A stretch of DNA of 39,785 nt from Nanobdellota archaeon. GTDB lineage: Archaea > Nanobdellota > Nanobdellia > Woesearchaeales > JAHIVG01. Below, piece after piece: positions 25,221-33,345 of this stretch. Numbering within the stretch: the first letter of the stretch is position 1; every line of letters starts with the position of its first letter. Location of the stretch: NCBI GenBank assembly GCA_018816705.1, contig JAHIVG010000101.1, forward strand, positions 1 through 39,785, written 5' to 3'. The position numbers and the translations under genes are program-made. The notes beneath the pieces are model-generated. The model saw nothing but the letters and a program-made list of their open reading frames with translations. It was not told the origin of the DNA and searched no databases.

Positions 25221-25777
25221 AAGAGGTATTTCTAGTAACGAAGAATCCTGAGAAACTCGAGGAGATATCTGCTGTGATGAAGGAGAAAGGCATCTCTGTA
25301 AGGCAGCTCGCGTTAGAGAAAGAGGAAGACAAGTCACTTTCAGTCGAGGAGATAGCTGTCCATAATGCCAAGCTCTTCGCCGAGAAGGAGCAGAAGCCGG
25401 TCATCGTAGATGACACAGGCATCTACTTTGATGCTCTTGATAATTTTCCTGGCTCGTCCCCGAAGGATGCTTTCCATGAATTCGGGTTTGATGGATTGCT
25501 GAAGAAAGTCGAGGGAAAGGAGAGAGGCATGCGGTTCAAGACAGCTGCTGCTTACTGCGAGCCGGGCAGGGAGCCGATCGTCGTGGTCGAAGAGCTGAGA
25601 GGCAGGCTTACCGAGAAGGTCTATGGCAAAGACGAGAAGAGACGGATGGTCTACGAGAGGATATTCATCCCTGAAGGTGGGGACAGACCGATGGTGTTGA
25701 TGACCAGGGAAGAGAAGAATAAACTAAGCCACAGGGCGAAGGCGTTCAGGGAGCTGGCGGGGAAGATAAAAGCCTAA
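25217..25777 (+). CDS. Non-canonical purine NTP pyrophosphatase (RdgB/HAM1 family)
   Basis: Removes ITP, dITP and XTP by cleaving them to monophosphates. 186 residues starting MKEVFLVTKNPEKLEEISAV with the substrate-binding TKNPEKLEE loop (T/SxNxxKxxE), the metal site VIVDDTGIYFDAL, and PGSSPKDAF. C-terminal LSHRAKAFREL is the SHR-KAF motif of the family. It is the last gene of the one-carbon/purine operon, fitting a house-cleaning role next to IMP synthesis. Confidence 0.93.
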   Translation: MKEVFLVTKNPEKLEEISAVMKEKGISVRQLALEKEEDKSLSVEEIAVHNAKLFAEKEQKPVIVDDTGIYFDALDNFPGSSPKDAFHEFGFDGLLKKVEGKERGMRFKTAAAYCEPGREPIVVVEELRGRLTEKVYGKDEKRRMVYERIFIPEGGDRPMVLMTREEKNKLSHRAKAFRELAGKIKA

Positions 25778-25813
25778 AACTTTAAAAACACAATCTCATT
25801 CACCCGAGTTGAT

Positions 25814-26206
25814 ATGGATAAGGATTCGCCGATTAAGAAACTGGAGCGGGCGGTGAGCGAAGTGGTAATGCTGCTTGCCGGTAAGGTGACTGATCAAGAG
25901 GTCGTGAGCGCATGGGAGAAAGTGAGGGTGCAATATTGTGGGGAGGAATCCATCAGGTATAGGGAAGCCCTAGGCAAGGTCTCAGCCATGCCGCTTCCTG
26001 GTGAGAATGTAATGCCTATGGATGGCCGATGCCATGATAATTGGCTACATTTTGAAGGGCTCTATGTAAAGCTCGAAGACCAATTAGCAGAAGGCAAGAT
26101 GAGGGAAGAACAATTCAAGATTGACCTGATACGTTTATCTTCCGCGTGCAATATGATAGACGTCCAGGCGAAATACCTCGATCATATGCATGCCGGCGGA
26201 AGCTAG
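25814..26206 (+). CDS. Hypothetical helical protein, 130 aa
   Basis: Starts MDKDSPIKKLERAVSEVVML, about 30 bp downstream of the TATA-like AACTTTAAAAAC (25778-25789). It looks all-helical and charged, with two cysteines, and has no membrane segments. Its last bases overlap the convergent 26203 gene by 4 bp. No family recognised. Confidence 0.6.
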   Translation: MDKDSPIKKLERAVSEVVMLLAGKVTDQEVVSAWEKVRVQYCGEESIRYREALGKVSAMPLPGENVMPMDGRCHDNWLHFEGLYVKLEDQLAEGKMREEQFKIDLIRLSSACNMIDVQAKYLDHMHAGGS

Positions 26207-26502
26207 GTCTCACGTTTAATGTACGACTCGCCTAATATGAATTCTAATGTTTCTTTTGGTACATCGTATTTGTCAATGGGGCCCAGGAGGAAAATTTCGA
26301 CATCTTCCTGCTTAAATCTCCTTAGGACATCTCCGATCCTTGGTTGCCAAGCAGCTGCGACCTCATAGAATGAGTCTCCTTCATGGGGGATGTTCTCGAT
26401 CCAGCCCAAACGACGGCCTTCTCCCAGCTCGACATCCATTATGTGATAAACCATCTTATGGGCTGTAATTGTGGAATAATGTCTTACTTGTGCTTGTGAC
26501 AT
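26203..26502 (-). CDS. Hypothetical protein, 99 aa
   Basis: Starts MSQAQVRHYSTITAHKMVYH and includes IENIPHEGDSFYEVAAAWQP and VEIFLLGPIDKYDVP. The TATA-like GATTTTTAAATTATC lies about 22-34 bp upstream, so it is likely leaderless. Shares its upstream region with purH on the other strand. It is soluble; family not recognised. Confidence 0.6.
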   Translation of the reverse strand: MSQAQVRHYSTITAHKMVYHIMDVELGEGRRLGWIENIPHEGDSFYEVAAAWQPRIGDVLRRFKQEDVEIFLLGPIDKYDVPKETLEFILGESYIKRET

Positions 26503-26547
26503 ATTTGGAGGGTATACAAAGATAATTTAAAAATCTTTTCAAAACGT

Positions 26548-26561
26548 TTAAATAACCAAGA
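26548..26561 (+). promoter_or_regulatory. purH TATA region
   Basis: AACGTTTAAATAACC stands about 25 bp before ATG 26577, giving a leaderless purH transcript separate from the upstream operon. Confidence 0.5.
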
Positions 26562-26576
26562 TTTCTCCTTGCCATC

Positions 26577-28091
26577 ATGAGAGCTCTAATCTCTGTTTCT
26601 GACAAGAAGGGCATCGACGGTTTCTGCAGGCGGCTGGCTAAGCTGGGATACGAGATCATTTCCACCGGAGGTACAGCGAAGGAGCTTGCGAAAGCTGGAA
26701 TCAAGGTAAAGAAAGTCTCTGACGTGACGGGCTTCCCTGAGATCCTCGACGGAAGGGTCAAGACCCTGCATCCGAAGATACACGGCGCTATACTGGCCAA
26801 GAAGGAACATGGAGAGACGCTGGAAGAGCATGGCATAAAGCCGATAGACATTGTGGTATGCAATCTCTATCCGTTCAAGGAGACAGTCAACAGCGGTGCA
26901 TCCCACGGGGATGTAATCGAGAACATCGATATCGGCGGGCCGACGCTGATAAGAGCTGCAGCAAAGAATCATGCGCGAGTCCTGGTGGTCGTCGATCCCT
27001 CTGACTATGAGCTTGTGCTCAATGCGCTGGAGAACGATGTAGTAACAGATGACTTCAGGGAAGAGCTGGCGCGGAAAGCCTTCCACCACACGGCCATGTA
27101 TGACTCTTGGATATCCTCATATTTCGACCAGAAAGAAGACGTCGTGTTCCCGGCGAACTTCACGCCGACCTTCAAGAAAGTGATGGACCTCCGCTACGGC
27201 GAGAACCCGCATCAGAAGGCAGCATTCTACACGGATTCCCAAATAGATGAGGCATGCGTCGCATCGGCCAAGCAGCTGCACGGCAAGGAACTGTCATATA
27301 ACAACATCCTGGATGCCAACGATGCCCTGGAGCTGGTGAAAGACTTCGAAGAGCCGTGTGCAGCAGTGATAAAGCACACAAACCCATGCGGGGTGGCAGT
27401 AAAAGATACAATCAAGCTTGCATACAAAATTGCTCATGAGACAGACCCCCTCTCAGCCTTCGGCTCTGTCGTTGCGTTGAACAGGCCGTGCACAGCCGGA
27501 GTGGCAGAGATCATGCAGAAGCTGTTCATCGAAGTCGTGATAGCACCCTCATTTGAAGAGGACGCGCTTGAGATACTCACCAAGAAGAAGAACATCAGGC
27601 TGCTGGAGACAGGCAGGATCAGCAAAAATGATCATGGGCTAGAGCTGAGAAAAGTTGCTGGAGGGCTCTTGGCCCAGACCAGGCATTTTCCAGGGGTAAA
27701 TGCAGAAGACCTGAAGATTGTCAGCAAGAGGAACCCTACAGCTTCAGAAGTAAAGGATATGCTCTTCGCCTGGAAGGTCTGCAGGCATGTGAAGTCCAAT
27801 TCGATAGTGTTCGCCAAGGACAACGTTACAGTCGGCATAGGCGCGGGCCAGATGTCAAGGGTCGTTGCAGCAGAGATAGCTGCCAAGAAGGCAGGAGACA
27901 GGGCAAAAGGGGCTGCGATGGCATCAGACGCATTCTTCCCTTTTCGGGATGGGATAGACGCAGCTGCCAAGGCAGGAATAACTGCAATCATACAGCCGGG
28001 CGGATCCATCCGCGATAAAGAGATCATAGATGCAGCCAACGAACACGGCATGGCCATGGCCCTCACTGGAATAAGGTTATTCAAACACTAG
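26577..28091 (+). CDS. purH: AICAR formyltransferase / IMP cyclohydrolase
   Basis: Catalyses the last two steps of IMP synthesis. 504 residues. The cyclohydrolase domain (about 1-190) begins MRALISVSDKKGIDGFCRRL and has EIISTGGTA, TGFPEILDGRVKTLHPKIHG and GGPTLIRAAAKNH. The transformylase domain follows with LRYGENPHQKAAFY, KHTNPCGVA (the catalytic Lys-His) and ITAIIQPGGSIRDKEIIDAA, ending FKH. This fusion is the bacterial form; many archaea use PurP/PurO instead, so lateral origin is likely. Confidence 0.97.
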   Translation: MRALISVSDKKGIDGFCRRLAKLGYEIISTGGTAKELAKAGIKVKKVSDVTGFPEILDGRVKTLHPKIHGAILAKKEHGETLEEHGIKPIDIVVCNLYPFKETVNSGASHGDVIENIDIGGPTLIRAAAKNHARVLVVVDPSDYELVLNALENDVVTDDFREELARKAFHHTAMYDSWISSYFDQKEDVVFPANFTPTFKKVMDLRYGENPHQKAAFYTDSQIDEACVASAKQLHGKELSYNNILDANDALELVKDFEEPCAAVIKHTNPCGVAVKDTIKLAYKIAHETDPLSAFGSVVALNRPCTAGVAEIMQKLFIEVVIAPSFEEDALEILTKKKNIRLLETGRISKNDHGLELRKVAGGLLAQTRHFPGVNAEDLKIVSKRNPTASEVKDMLFAWKVCRHVKSNSIVFAKDNVTVGIGAGQMSRVVAAEIAAKKAGDRAKGAAMASDAFFPFRDGIDAAAKAGITAIIQPGGSIRDKEIIDAANEHGMAMALTGIRLFKH

Positions 28092-28105
28092 CCTTTACAA
28101 ACGCA

Positions 28106-28290
28106 AAGACGGAGTCTTGCGCGCAAGAAATGCTATGCATTTCTTTGCGGGCTAGGATCCAAACACAAAGTGAGCAAAGCTCACTTGTGCGGAAAAATCA
28201 GAGATTTATTGCACACAAAATCTCCGATTTTGTTGTGCCCAAGACTCCGTCTTCGGGGAAGGGGAACACAAGGTTCCCCGACGCATCCCA
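28106..28290. repeat. Hairpin array B (seven inverted repeats)
   Basis: The 295 bp between purH and the TRAM gene (convergent) contain a dense string of hairpins and no gene. In order: AAGAC/GTCTT (28106-28118), GCAAGAAATGC/GCATTTCTTTGC (28121-28149), CACAAAGTGAGC/GCTCACTTGTG (28164-28189), AAATC/GATTT (28194-28207), GCACACAAAATC/GATTTTGTTGTGC (28212-28239), AAGAC/GTCTT (28242-28254) and GGGGAAC/GTTCCCC (about 28262-28280). The first and sixth are also complementary to each other over 14 bp, closing the array. Arms 2 and 5 match the spacers at 21089-21137 and 39703-39752. Confidence 0.7.
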
Positions 28291-28386
28291 CTTCCCAAAT
28301 AAATGCTGTTATAAAATCATATTTGCATAATAACAGGTCAAAAAGCTAAATGAAGTGCATTAAGAATAAGGAAAAAAAATTATTGT

Positions 28387-28905
28387 CTATTTCTTAGGAG
28401 GTACGGGTGGCTCTTCTTCTGCGTCCTCTTCCTCAGGAAGCTCTTCTTCAGCCTCTTCCTCTTCAGCTGGCTCTTCTTCGTCCTCTGAAGTCTCTTCCTC
28501 AGCTGGTTCCTCTGCGGCAGGCTCTTCCTCTTCCTCTGCAGTCTTTTCTTCAGCTTCCTCTTCGGTCTCTTCTTCGTCATCAGCAGGTGCATCTTCCTCT
28601 TCGTCCTCTGCTGCTGGCTCTTCGCCGAAGTCCTCTGAGTCCTCTGCAGGCTCTTCATCCGCTCCAGTTGAAGCTGACGCCTCTCCGACAGTCTCGGAGA
28701 AAGCCACTCGCCTTAGGACCTTGGTAACTCTGATCCTTACTTCGTCGCCGACATTGACATTCGGCACGAAGATCACGAATCCGTCCTTCTTGGCGATCCC
28801 ATCGCCCTTCTCAGCGATGGCTTCTATCTTCACATCTAACTCTTCTCCTTCCCGAACTGGAGGAGCTCTGGGGCCAAAACCCCCTCTGAAATTCCGTCTT
28901 TCCAT
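28387..28905 (-). CDS. TRAM-domain protein with a long acidic tail
   Basis: 172 residues. The N-terminal part (about 14-70) is a TRAM domain: VREGEELDVKIEAIAEKGDG then IAKKDGFVIFVPNVNVGDEV and RVTKVLRRVAFSE, an RNA-binding OB-like fold known from small archaeal TRAM proteins that act as RNA chaperones. After about residue 75 comes an unusual tail of about 100 residues, more than half Glu/Asp, with alternating Ala/Pro. AAGGTGA precedes the ATG. The tail may mimic nucleic acid or regulate RNA binding (inference). Confidence 0.85.
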   Translation of the reverse strand: MERRNFRGGFGPRAPPVREGEELDVKIEAIAEKGDGIAKKDGFVIFVPNVNVGDEVRIRVTKVLRRVAFSETVGEASASTGADEEPAEDSEDFGEEPAAEDEEEDAPADDEEETEEEAEEKTAEEEEEPAAEEPAEEETSEDEEEPAEEEEAEEELPEEEDAEEEPPVPPKK

Positions 28906-29016
28906 TTACTTCACCTTTAGGGACAATCTTTGTCATCCCTCATATAAGGGTGAGGGTGTAATATGGGGTTTTTAAATGTTTTGGGTAATTAATTGGAAAA
29001 TCCACGGAATTCCCTT

Positions 29017-30942
29017 TTAAATGAAAGGCACGTCACCGCCTAGCTTGGCGCCGTAGACGTATATGTAGTTCCAGAACAGTCCCTTCTTCCTCTCCACGTG
29101 CACTGAGAAGCCGCAGTCGCGGAAGACGTTCTCGATGACCACATTCTTGGACAGCCATTCCACGTTAGGTATTATGCCGAAGAAATCGCCGTACTCAAGG
29201 AAGACTATCTTGCCGCCTTCTGGCAGGATGCGATGCATGTCCTTCAAGACCTTCTTTATCTCCTGCAGGTAACCCATCATCCCGACCGAGATGATCGCAT
29301 CGACATAGGTGATGTCAGGGTGGACTCGCTGGGCCTGCTCCCGGTCATGGATTATCTGCACCTTGCCAGCCGGCTCCCCGCTGGAATCCCAGTCCTGCTT
29401 CTCCAGCCTGCGCTGCGTTATCCGCAAGTCGTTCTCAGACAGGTCCACAGCGTAGACCTTGCCTTGGGGACCGACAGCCTTGGCCAGGGCCATGGTCATC
29501 GTGCCGACGCTGCAGCCATATTCCAGCACTGTCCTGCTCCCGACATCCCCGAGAAGCTCTATAACCTCCTTCCTCACCTTTGTAGGGAGGTTTATGCGCT
29601 CGGTCAGCAGGATGAAATAGGCTGTAAGGTCATTCACACGTGTTATCATCTTAGGATTATTGTACAGCTCGATGAGGAAATACAAAGGTATGCCGAACAG
29701 GGCGAACGAGACCCCGAGCATGAGGTGAGATGGTGCTGCTGGCTCGCTGACCAACCATATGACAAAGAGCGCAATGATGAAAAGGACCACTATGAAAGGG
29801 GCGACCTTTCCGAAGGGAGCCTTGAAAGGCCTCTTGAGGTCCGGCTTCTTGAACCTCAGGATAGGGACTGCGAGTATGATTGCTATATACATGAAGAAGC
29901 CGAGAGGCAGCAGGATCGATAGCAGGAGCTTATATTGGCCGAAACCTATGAGGAGCACCAATAATGAGACAACTGTCTGAAAGATGACTGCCTTCGAAGG
30001 GGTCTTGTACTTCTTATGCACGTGGTTGAACTGTGACAAGAAGAGCTTATCCCTGGCAAGGGCCAGCAGCAGCCTGGGCATGGTGACCACGCCACCCATG
30101 GCAGCGCCGAGCAGGGAAAGGAAGACACCTATGCCTACCAAGGCAGCGCCTCCATAGATGATCTTGGCCACCTGGTTCAGAGGAGCCTGGAACTGGATGA
30201 ATTCCTTCCATGGCACTATGCCCAAGGAGACGAATGATATAGATAGCACGAAGAATGCCACGATTGCAGTCCCGATGACCAGGCTGCGGGGGATGACCTT
30301 TTCAGGGTCCTTGGTCTCCTCAGAGAGGTATGTGGCTGATTCCCAGCCGAAGAAGCTCTCGGCTATGAAGAATATGGCGACGAGTATAGGGGTGAATCCG
30401 AGCGAGATGAACGGCGAGAAGTTCCCGAGATCCACCTTGAAGAAGCCAGGTATTATGATGCTGAGCACCAGTATGAATGTGAGAGCTGCAAAGACCACCA
30501 GGACCATCGAGCTGGCCTCGATGCCCATATAGGCAATGATGTTGAGCACGAGCAGGATGCCGACGCAGATCAGGAGCTTGATGAGCGACAGCGATGGGTC
30601 AGGCAGGAGGTATTCTATGGCTGCAACGACCAGCAGGGTCATTGTGATGATGCCGACCAGCCAGGCCAGCCAGCCGACCAGGAACGAGAAGAACCTGCCA
30701 TAGGTCTGCTTGCTGAACTCGTACACGCCGCCTGCGTGAGGGAACATGGATGAGAGCTCCCCGAAGATAGTGCTGATATATAGCGCTATGATAGATAGTA
30801 TGGCCCATGACAGCAAGGAAGAATTGCCTGCGTACTCAGCAGCCACCCTCGTCCCGAAGAAGAGCCCTGTGCCCATTATCGAGGCTATGGCGAGTGATAT
30901 GATAGTGGGGTAACCTAATACTCGCTTCAGTTCTGCCATCAT
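29017..30942 (-). CDS. Amino-acid permease fused to a SAM-dependent methyltransferase
   Basis: 641 residues. The first part (about 1-430) is an APC-superfamily permease with about 12 helices; it begins LGYPTIISLAIASIMGTGLF and has FPHAGGVYEFSKQTYGRFFS and SFFGWESATYLSEETKDPEK. The C-terminal part (about 440-641) is a class I methyltransferase with motif I VLEYGCSVGTMTMALA, acidic VYAVDLSEND and the region ILPEGGKIVFLEYG. No stop or frameshift separates them. SD-like GAGGTGG stands before paired ATGs at 30942 and 30939. The gene follows Pth2 by 10 bp in the same operon. Substrates of both halves are unknown. Confidence 0.9.
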   Translation of the reverse strand: MMAELKRVLGYPTIISLAIASIMGTGLFFGTRVAAEYAGNSSLLSWAILSIIALYISTIFGELSSMFPHAGGVYEFSKQTYGRFFSFLVGWLAWLVGIITMTLLVVAAIEYLLPDPSLSLIKLLICVGILLVLNIIAYMGIEASSMVLVVFAALTFILVLSIIIPGFFKVDLGNFSPFISLGFTPILVAIFFIAESFFGWESATYLSEETKDPEKVIPRSLVIGTAIVAFFVLSISFVSLGIVPWKEFIQFQAPLNQVAKIIYGGAALVGIGVFLSLLGAAMGGVVTMPRLLLALARDKLFLSQFNHVHKKYKTPSKAVIFQTVVSLLVLLIGFGQYKLLLSILLPLGFFMYIAIILAVPILRFKKPDLKRPFKAPFGKVAPFIVVLFIIALFVIWLVSEPAAPSHLMLGVSFALFGIPLYFLIELYNNPKMITRVNDLTAYFILLTERINLPTKVRKEVIELLGDVGSRTVLEYGCSVGTMTMALAKAVGPQGKVYAVDLSENDLRITQRRLEKQDWDSSGEPAGKVQIIHDREQAQRVHPDITYVDAIISVGMMGYLQEIKKVLKDMHRILPEGGKIVFLEYGDFFGIIPNVEWLSKNVVIENVFRDCGFSVHVERKKGLFWNYIYVYGAKLGGDVPFI

Positions 30943-30952
30943 CCACCTCTTT

Positions 30953-31291
30953 TTATAAGCACTTCAGCATTCCGGTAATCTTGTCGATCTCGCCTTCAGG
31001 AGCAGGGCCTATGCCCACACAGGTCATTGTACCCGGTTCAAGCACTGTCTTCCCAGCGTCATAGATTTCTGCAACCGGCAGGCCTGCCTTGCTCGCCTCG
31101 TCTCCGAACGCCTCCAGCTGGGCCTGGTCCTCGACCTTGAGCACTACCTTCTTGGCACCATTGGACTTCCAGGCCTTCATCCTTGACTTCACTTTCTGCG
31201 CAGCCTCGAGAGACGCATGAGCTACCTGTACTGCCAGCTTCCCTTTAGGCAGCTTGAGATCCTGCCTCACAAGTATGACCTGCTTCAACAT
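30953..31291 (-). CDS. pth2: Peptidyl-tRNA hydrolase, Pth2 type
   Basis: Releases peptides from peptidyl-tRNA; the Pth2 form is archaeal and eukaryotic. 112 residues from ATG 31291 (MLKQVILVRQDLKLPKGKLA), chosen over ATG 31297 because the TATA region ends near 31305 and the family start is MKQVIV-R-DL. KGKLAVQVAHASL, IYDAGKTVLEPGTMTCVGIG and PAPEGEIDKITG are the standard motifs. It shares a promoter region with the plus-strand CDP-alcohol phosphatidyltransferase. Confidence 0.95.
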   Translation of the reverse strand: MLKQVILVRQDLKLPKGKLAVQVAHASLEAAQKVKSRMKAWKSNGAKKVVLKVEDQAQLEAFGDEASKAGLPVAEIYDAGKTVLEPGTMTCVGIGPAPEGEIDKITGMLKCL

Positions 31292-31299
31292 GCGCATCC

Positions 31300-31434
31300 A
31301 ATATGTTTAAATATATATAATGGTTTTGATACCGAAGCTCTGTAAAAAATCTAAGGGGAGGTCGCAGGCCACCATTACTTTTTCCCCGCAGGCTGTGAGG
31401 CGGGAAAAAAGAGACCGGATCCGGTCGCGACTTC
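31300..31434 (+). promoter_or_regulatory. Shared TATA region and structured leader of the phosphatidyltransferase gene
   Basis: ATGTTTAAATATATATAATG (31299-31318) can drive both Pth2 (minus) and the plus-strand gene. The plus-strand leader is about 95 nt long and holds TTTTTCCCCGC/GCGGGAAAAAA (about 31379-31411), the perfect palindrome GACCGGATCCGGTC (31413-31426), and GGTCGC/GCGAC arms around them. The C-rich/A-rich hairpin resembles one inside the MITE at 19419-19560 (TTTTTTCCCGCC/GGCGGGAAAAAA). It may be a regulatory leader or the remains of a repeat. Confidence 0.4.
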
Positions 31435-32037
31435 ATGGAGAAGCTCATGGAAAAAGTAAAAGGCATAGGGAGCAGGTTGTATTGGTGGTCGAGCAAGAGG
31501 AAAGACCGGCTGGTAAGGCCCATAGTGGAATCACTGGCAAGGCTCGGCGTGCACGCTTACCTGCTCACATTGATCTCTTTCATCAGCGGCATGCTCGGTG
31601 TGATCTTCCTTTTCCGCGACAACGGGCTCTTCGTCACATTCATGGTCCTGCACCTGTTCTTCGACAACCTCGACGGTGCCATGGCAAGGCACAAAGGCAC
31701 GACGACAGAGCTGTCCTCTTACGCCGATACGTTATGTGACAGGTCTGTGAACGCGTTCTTCTTCATCAAGCTATATCTGGTGTTCGAGACCGATAAGACG
31801 CTGCAGCTTATCGTGCTCTTCTTCATCTTCTCACTCGTGTATTTCATCTCGAACGCGCGCAACCACACGGCAAAGAGGCATTTCATCTTCGGGCCGGTGT
31901 ATTACATGTACTTACTCGCCGCAATCAACCTGATAGAGCTGGGTATAGTGATAGGGTGGTGGCACTACATCGTCGCGATAGCATACCTATTGGGATCCAC
32001 AGGCCGGGACTTGGCTAGGCGGAACCACAACGTTTAA
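31435..32037 (+). CDS. CDP-alcohol phosphatidyltransferase family protein
   Basis: Membrane enzyme of phospholipid head-group synthesis. 200 residues with about five hydrophobic segments and the catalytic motif FDNLDGAMARHKGTTTELSS then YADTLCD. This gives DGxxAR-x8-S-xxxDxxxD: all Asp residues are kept but the usual Gly is Ser. The acceptor alcohol (glycerol phosphate, inositol phosphate, serine) cannot be told. A second ATG at 31447 is possible. Confidence 0.88.
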   Translation: MEKLMEKVKGIGSRLYWWSSKRKDRLVRPIVESLARLGVHAYLLTLISFISGMLGVIFLFRDNGLFVTFMVLHLFFDNLDGAMARHKGTTTELSSYADTLCDRSVNAFFFIKLYLVFETDKTLQLIVLFFIFSLVYFISNARNHTAKRHFIFGPVYYMYLLAAINLIELGIVIGWWHYIVAIAYLLGSTGRDLARRNHNV

Positions 32038-32044
32038 ATACTTC
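32034..32044 (+). promoter_or_regulatory. TATA box of the RHH gene
   Basis: GTTTAAATACT overlaps the end of the phosphatidyltransferase gene. It is about 24 bp upstream of the expected transcript start of the RHH gene. Confidence 0.45.
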
Positions 32045-32080
32045 TGATTCCAAGAATATAGATAAGTATGGGTGATCCCA

Positions 32081-32239
32081 TTGGTAAAACGCAAGATCTC
32101 AATGACCATCAGTGAAGACGTGTTCAACGACTTCAAGGGCTTCTGCGAGCAGAACGGCATGAAGATGTCGACAAAGGTAGAGCTGATGATGAAAGAGGCC
32201 GTGAAGGACACCACGCTAAGCAAGTATTTGGGGAAATGA
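32081..32239 (+). CDS. Small ribbon-helix-helix-like protein, 52 aa
   Basis: Starts at TTG 32081, supported by GGTGAT at 32071-32076, and reads MVKRKISMTISEDVFNDFKG then FCEQNGMKMSTKVELMMKEA and ends KYLGK. The pattern beta strand (KISMTIS), helix (EDVFNDFKGFCEQNG), turn, helix (STKVELMMKEAVKD) is that of a MetJ/Arc ribbon-helix-helix DNA-binding protein. GTG 32072 or ATG 32102 are alternative starts. It stands alone, between the phosphatidyltransferase and the end of the ubiquitin-like operon on the other strand. Confidence 0.65.
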   Translation: MVKRKISMTISEDVFNDFKGFCEQNGMKMSTKVELMMKEAVKDTTLSKYLGK

Positions 32240-32351
32240 ATCCTTAAGGTTGATGGCTGCCGGCGGCTTTCAGTCGGCTATCGTGTTATGCATATTCCGA
32301 AGCCAAGAGAACCAACTGCTGGACATCGGGCTGGAGATTCTCGATCCTGGC

Positions 32352-33302
32352 CTATCTTGATATCTCCCTGCCCCCTATCCGCTCGTACCAATCTCTCCTG
32401 AGCCTGTCTGTCAAGGAGCTATCAGATACAACTTTCCTTGAAACGCCGTCAGGCATGTTCTTGAGCTTGCGGTAAACAGTGTACCTTTTAGCGACGCCCG
32501 ATTCGACAGGGATGGACACCCTTGAGAGCAGTTCAGCGTCGATTGTCTCTGCATCATATGACTTCGGCTGCTCACCCTCGACTTCGACGACAGGAAGATT
32601 GTCCAGCAGGCTGTCATCAGAATATGTGACCTCCAGATCCATCTTACCATCGCGCATGACGTACCTCTCATAACTCCAGGCCTTTCCGCAGAAGATGCCC
32701 TTATTGTTGTTCACGACCACTGTAGGGTATTCCCTCAATGTGGTGCTGAGCCTGTTGCACCCCCATTCGAAATCTATGGTCGTTGCAAGCCCCTTGGTCT
32801 CCCTAGGCACGATGTGACGCATGGTGTTCTTGTCCTCGCCTGAAAGGAACACTCCAAGCGCTCCGTGGCTGTGGGCCCAGCTTATGATATCCTTGCCATA
32901 CTCGGCTCTCACAGCGTCATCATGGCCGAATTCCACCTCGCAATACGCCGGCCTCACGTATTGTGGAGGGATATACACGTCAGATACGGCTGGAGAGTCT
33001 CCCGCCAGCAGGAACATGCCAAGCTCCTGGCTGGGCAGACCTTTGCTGCTCAATATTGTTGAGTACCTGTTAACATAATCGAAAACCTTCTCCTTAAGGC
33101 CAGTGCTGAGAACGACCCTCCTGAAGTCCCGGCTGGAGACATACTCTCTCACCTTCCTGTCCAGCTCCAAGTTGATTGAATTTACCGCAGCCTGCCGGGT
33201 GGCCTTTGACCTACTCAAGGCCAACCATTCAGTATTATCCACGTCAGAGTGCTTAGGTATTGATTTGGTGTTTCCAGGTAATAATCTATTGATGTTGTTC
33301 AT
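32352..33302 (-). CDS. JAB/JAMM metalloprotease, second copy (ubiquitin-like operon)
   Basis: 316 residues. The isopeptidase motif is complete: Glu93 in SQELGMFLL and H144-S-H146-x7-S154-x2-D157 in AHSHGALGVFLSGEDKN. JAMM enzymes remove or mature ubiquitin-like proteins at Gly-Gly bonds. An N-terminal helical region (about 1-85) and a C-terminal region of about 120 residues (VVVNNNKGIFCGKAWSYERY onward) flank the core. It is about 30% similar by eye to the neighbouring copy throughout. AAGGTGGTGA precedes ATG 33302, and 70 bp separate it from the first copy's stop. Confidence 0.88.
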   Translation of the reverse strand: MNNINRLLPGNTKSIPKHSDVDNTEWLALSRSKATRQAAVNSINLELDRKVREYVSSRDFRRVVLSTGLKEKVFDYVNRYSTILSSKGLPSQELGMFLLAGDSPAVSDVYIPPQYVRPAYCEVEFGHDDAVRAEYGKDIISWAHSHGALGVFLSGEDKNTMRHIVPRETKGLATTIDFEWGCNRLSTTLREYPTVVVNNNKGIFCGKAWSYERYVMRDGKMDLEVTYSDDSLLDNLPVVEVEGEQPKSYDAETIDAELLSRVSIPVESGVAKRYTVYRKLKNMPDGVSRKVVSDSSLTDRLRRDWYERIGGREISR

Positions 33303-33345
33303 TTTTCACCACCTTGATTCGTTTGGAGATTATGATCTCAGTTGA

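Noticed and set aside
28106-28290. CRISPR array
   Set aside because: The repeats are palindromic hairpins of differing sequence, not identical direct repeats with equal spacers, and there are no cas genes.
28380-28727. Long frames opposite the TRAM acidic tail, rich in Leu/Pro or Arg/Lys
   Set aside because: They are shadows of the repetitive GAR-rich coding sequence with no start context.
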